Assembly (NCBI GenBank): GCA_045658305.1
Contig: JAZOUT010000116.1
Location: forward strand, 1 to 61,273
Origin: Aphodosoma sp045658305
GTDB lineage: Bacteria > Bacteroidota > Bacteroidia > Bacteroidales > Paludibacteraceae
Direction of reading: 5' to 3'
DNA: 61,273 nucleotides
In this document: positions 60,240-61,273 of the stretch, in pieces
Position numbering within the stretch: the stretch's first letter is position 1
Layout of the letters: the number at the start of each line of letters is the position of its first letter
Notes under the pieces: generated by a model
What the model saw: the letters and a program-made list of their open reading frames with translations, nothing else
Told to the model about the DNA's origin: nothing
The model's database searches: none
Translations under genes and position numbers: made by a program

Positions 60240-60451
60240 ACATAGCAATTAGGGTGGGTCATCCTTGATTGTAAATTATAGCATTTTTGCTCATTTCTTC
60301 TGTTAACGAAATTTGGCGATTTTAGAGACTGAAGGAATAAGTTAAAGAATGCTCACGTTCTGTATATAGCGGCGTGAGCTTAACTTATTCGTAGTCTCAA
60401 GGTCACGCCAAATACCAGTTAACAGCGAGAAGTTAAGTTCTCGCTTTTTTT
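60240..60451 (+). ncRNA. Second structured RNA (about 210 nt)
   Basis: Bounded by promoter and terminator, no coding frame. A long rod hairpin: TGTTAAC/GTTAACA (60301-60307 with 60418-60424), ATTTGGCG/CGCCAAAT (60311-60318 with 60406-60413), GAGACT/AGTCTC (60325-60330 with 60393-60398), GAATAAGTTAA/TTAACTTATTC (60335-60345 with 60380-60390), GCTCACG/CGTGAGC (60351-60357 with 60373-60379). A small AGCA-TTTT-TGCT hairpin lies at 60280-60291. The terminator loop AAGTTAAG (60430-60437) is complementary to CTTAACTT (60379-60386) and copies the 5' strand 60338-60345, the same logic as in the 15-kb RNA. A rod shape also resembles 6S RNA, but no specific 6S signature was confirmed. Confidence 0.72.
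60424..60451 (+). terminator. Intrinsic terminator of the second structured RNA
   Basis: AGCGAGAA (60424-60431) pairs with TTCTCGCT (60438-60445), followed by T run. The end CGCTTTTTTTGTATCCAA (60442-60459) equals the 3' end of the first RNA. Confidence 0.88.
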
Positions 60452-60507
60452 GTATCCAATTTATAATTTATTAAAGTTGCGCCCGACACATATTTAGGGA
60501 AAATATT

Positions 60508-61221
60508 ATGAAAAAATTGTTTTATCTTTCATTAATCATTATTCTCTTTTGCGGTTGTGAAGAAAAATGGTTTTGTGATTGTGACCGCAAAAATGAACCA
60601 TTAGAATTAGGTGGACGTTCAAGTCGGTTTATTGTTGTAGAATTAAAAAATGAAGATTTAATTAATAACATATATGTTGTTCCTGATGACACAAAAACAT
60701 ACAACGAATTTGTTAATACAATACCTAATTCTCTCAATAACAATCCTTGTCCCTTTGTTCATATTGTAGGCAATAATTATTTGGTAAATTGGAATTGGCT
60801 TGTATCATACAATTTTTTTGATAATTTAGATGATAATTATATCATCTCAAACAAATGGGATGAATGGTACACTATTGATGCTATCAAAGAAAAAAAGGTT
60901 AATAAAAAACTAATAAAAAGAGTAAAATTCATTTTGGCTCACACAATAAATGATTATATAAAAAATAAAAATCTTGATATAATAATTAATGAGTATTTTG
61001 CAGATAATTTCAATTATCTTGGTAATTCACTTGATAAAAGAGATTTTATAATAACAGAAGAAAAATGGAATAATTTTTCTCAAGAAGAAAAAGAACACTA
61101 TCTTGAAATATTTGATTCATATAATGAAATTTACAATAATGCAATAGAGGCATTAAAATATGTATTAAAGGAAAAAGATTCAAATAAATATTTCATTTAC
61201 AAAAGGTATATATGGGAATAA
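60508..61221 (+). CDS. Unknown lipoprotein, 237 aa, downstream of the second RNA
   Basis: A lipoprotein with signal peptide and lipobox ending at Cys17 (LFCGC). The mature part is rich in Asn, Ile, Lys, Tyr and Asp and mostly helical in its second half. No family was recognised. The strongly AT-rich codon use matches the accessory NurA-HerA block more than the neighbouring housekeeping genes, suggesting acquisition by transfer. It lies 56 bases after the RNA terminator and has no promoter of its own that I can see. Confidence 0.8.
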   Translation: MKKLFYLSLIIILFCGCEEKWFCDCDRKNEPLELGGRSSRFIVVELKNEDLINNIYVVPDDTKTYNEFVNTIPNSLNNNPCPFVHIVGNNYLVNWNWLVSYNFFDNLDDNYIISNKWDEWYTIDAIKEKKVNKKLIKRVKFILAHTINDYIKNKNLDIIINEYFADNFNYLGNSLDKRDFIITEEKWNNFSQEEKEHYLEIFDSYNEIYNNAIEALKYVLKEKDSNKYFIYKRYIWE

Positions 61222-61273
61222 ATAACAAATTTATATAATCAGTTATATTTTTTAAATTAAAAATCAGCAGGCA

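Noticed and set aside
60240..61221. Type III toxin-antitoxin (ToxIN-like)
   Set aside because: The RNA has no tandem repeats, and the downstream protein is a lipoprotein rather than a ToxN-like RNase.

Overview
This window looks like chromosomal DNA from a low-GC member of the Bacteroidales. Evidence for that: promoters follow the Bacteroidota pattern (TTG or TTTG, 19-20 bases, then TAnnTTTG); the gene families are typical of the phylum (DUF4293, DUF4301, TonB-dependent receptor with a carboxypeptidase-regulatory-like N-terminus, Porin_10-type porin, MBOAT/SGNH O-acetylation genes); and Shine-Dalgarno sequences are essentially absent. I found no rRNA, tRNA, transposase, integrase or CRISPR array. 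The species cannot be fixed from sequence alone.

Layout. 1-11.6 kb (minus strand): the 5' part of an MFS transporter, thioredoxin, DNA polymerase III alpha, then an O-acetylation cluster (MBOAT acyltransferase, two SGNH proteins) and a LysM protein whose transglycosylase-like domain has lost its catalytic Glu. 11.85-15.1 kb (plus): a Crp/Fnr regulator, a TPR protein and RidA. 15.16-21.99 kb (plus): an accessory, AT-rich block. It has a promoter, a structured RNA of about 340 nt ending in a terminator, then four tightly packed genes: NurA-like nuclease, HerA-like ATPase, Hsp90-like GHKL ATPase and an unusual radical SAM protein. 22.8-30.3 kb: housekeeping genes (HD hydrolase, FolB, FISUMP-like lipoprotein, PepD, AraC regulator, a 56-residue repeat protein, PagL-like deacylase, YhcC-like radical SAM). 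30.6-41.6 kb: a phosphate regulon (pstB-A-C-S, a porin, a TonB receptor with a partner lipoprotein, and a PhoB/PhoR-like pair), with matching candidate Pho boxes at two promoters. 41.9-60 kb: a porin, DUF4293, HAD, RecR, thioredoxin reductase, EnvC-like factor, class II ribonucleotide reductase, 4-alpha-glucanotransferase, DUF4301 and ComEC. 60.2-61.2 kb: a second promoter-structured RNA-terminator unit in front of an orphan lipoprotein.

The main candidate for an undescribed system is the RNA-headed NurA-HerA-Hsp90-radical SAM operon. HerA-NurA is a DNA end-processing pair. The GHKL ATPase resembles ATPases found in conflict systems, and the radical SAM enzyme could modify a nucleic acid or make a small molecule. 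No promoter was seen between the RNA terminator and nurA, so expression probably depends on read-through, making the RNA either a switch or a component of the system. The second RNA (60.24-60.45 kb) has the same layout, the same 18-base 3' end and an equivalent pairing between its terminator loop and an internal strand. This suggests an RNA class placed in front of accessory genes.

Two kinds of periodic intergenic DNA also stand out: four copies of an element made of exactly six 11-bp units, and 7-bp repeats just upstream of many start codons, which also occur in frame inside two genes.
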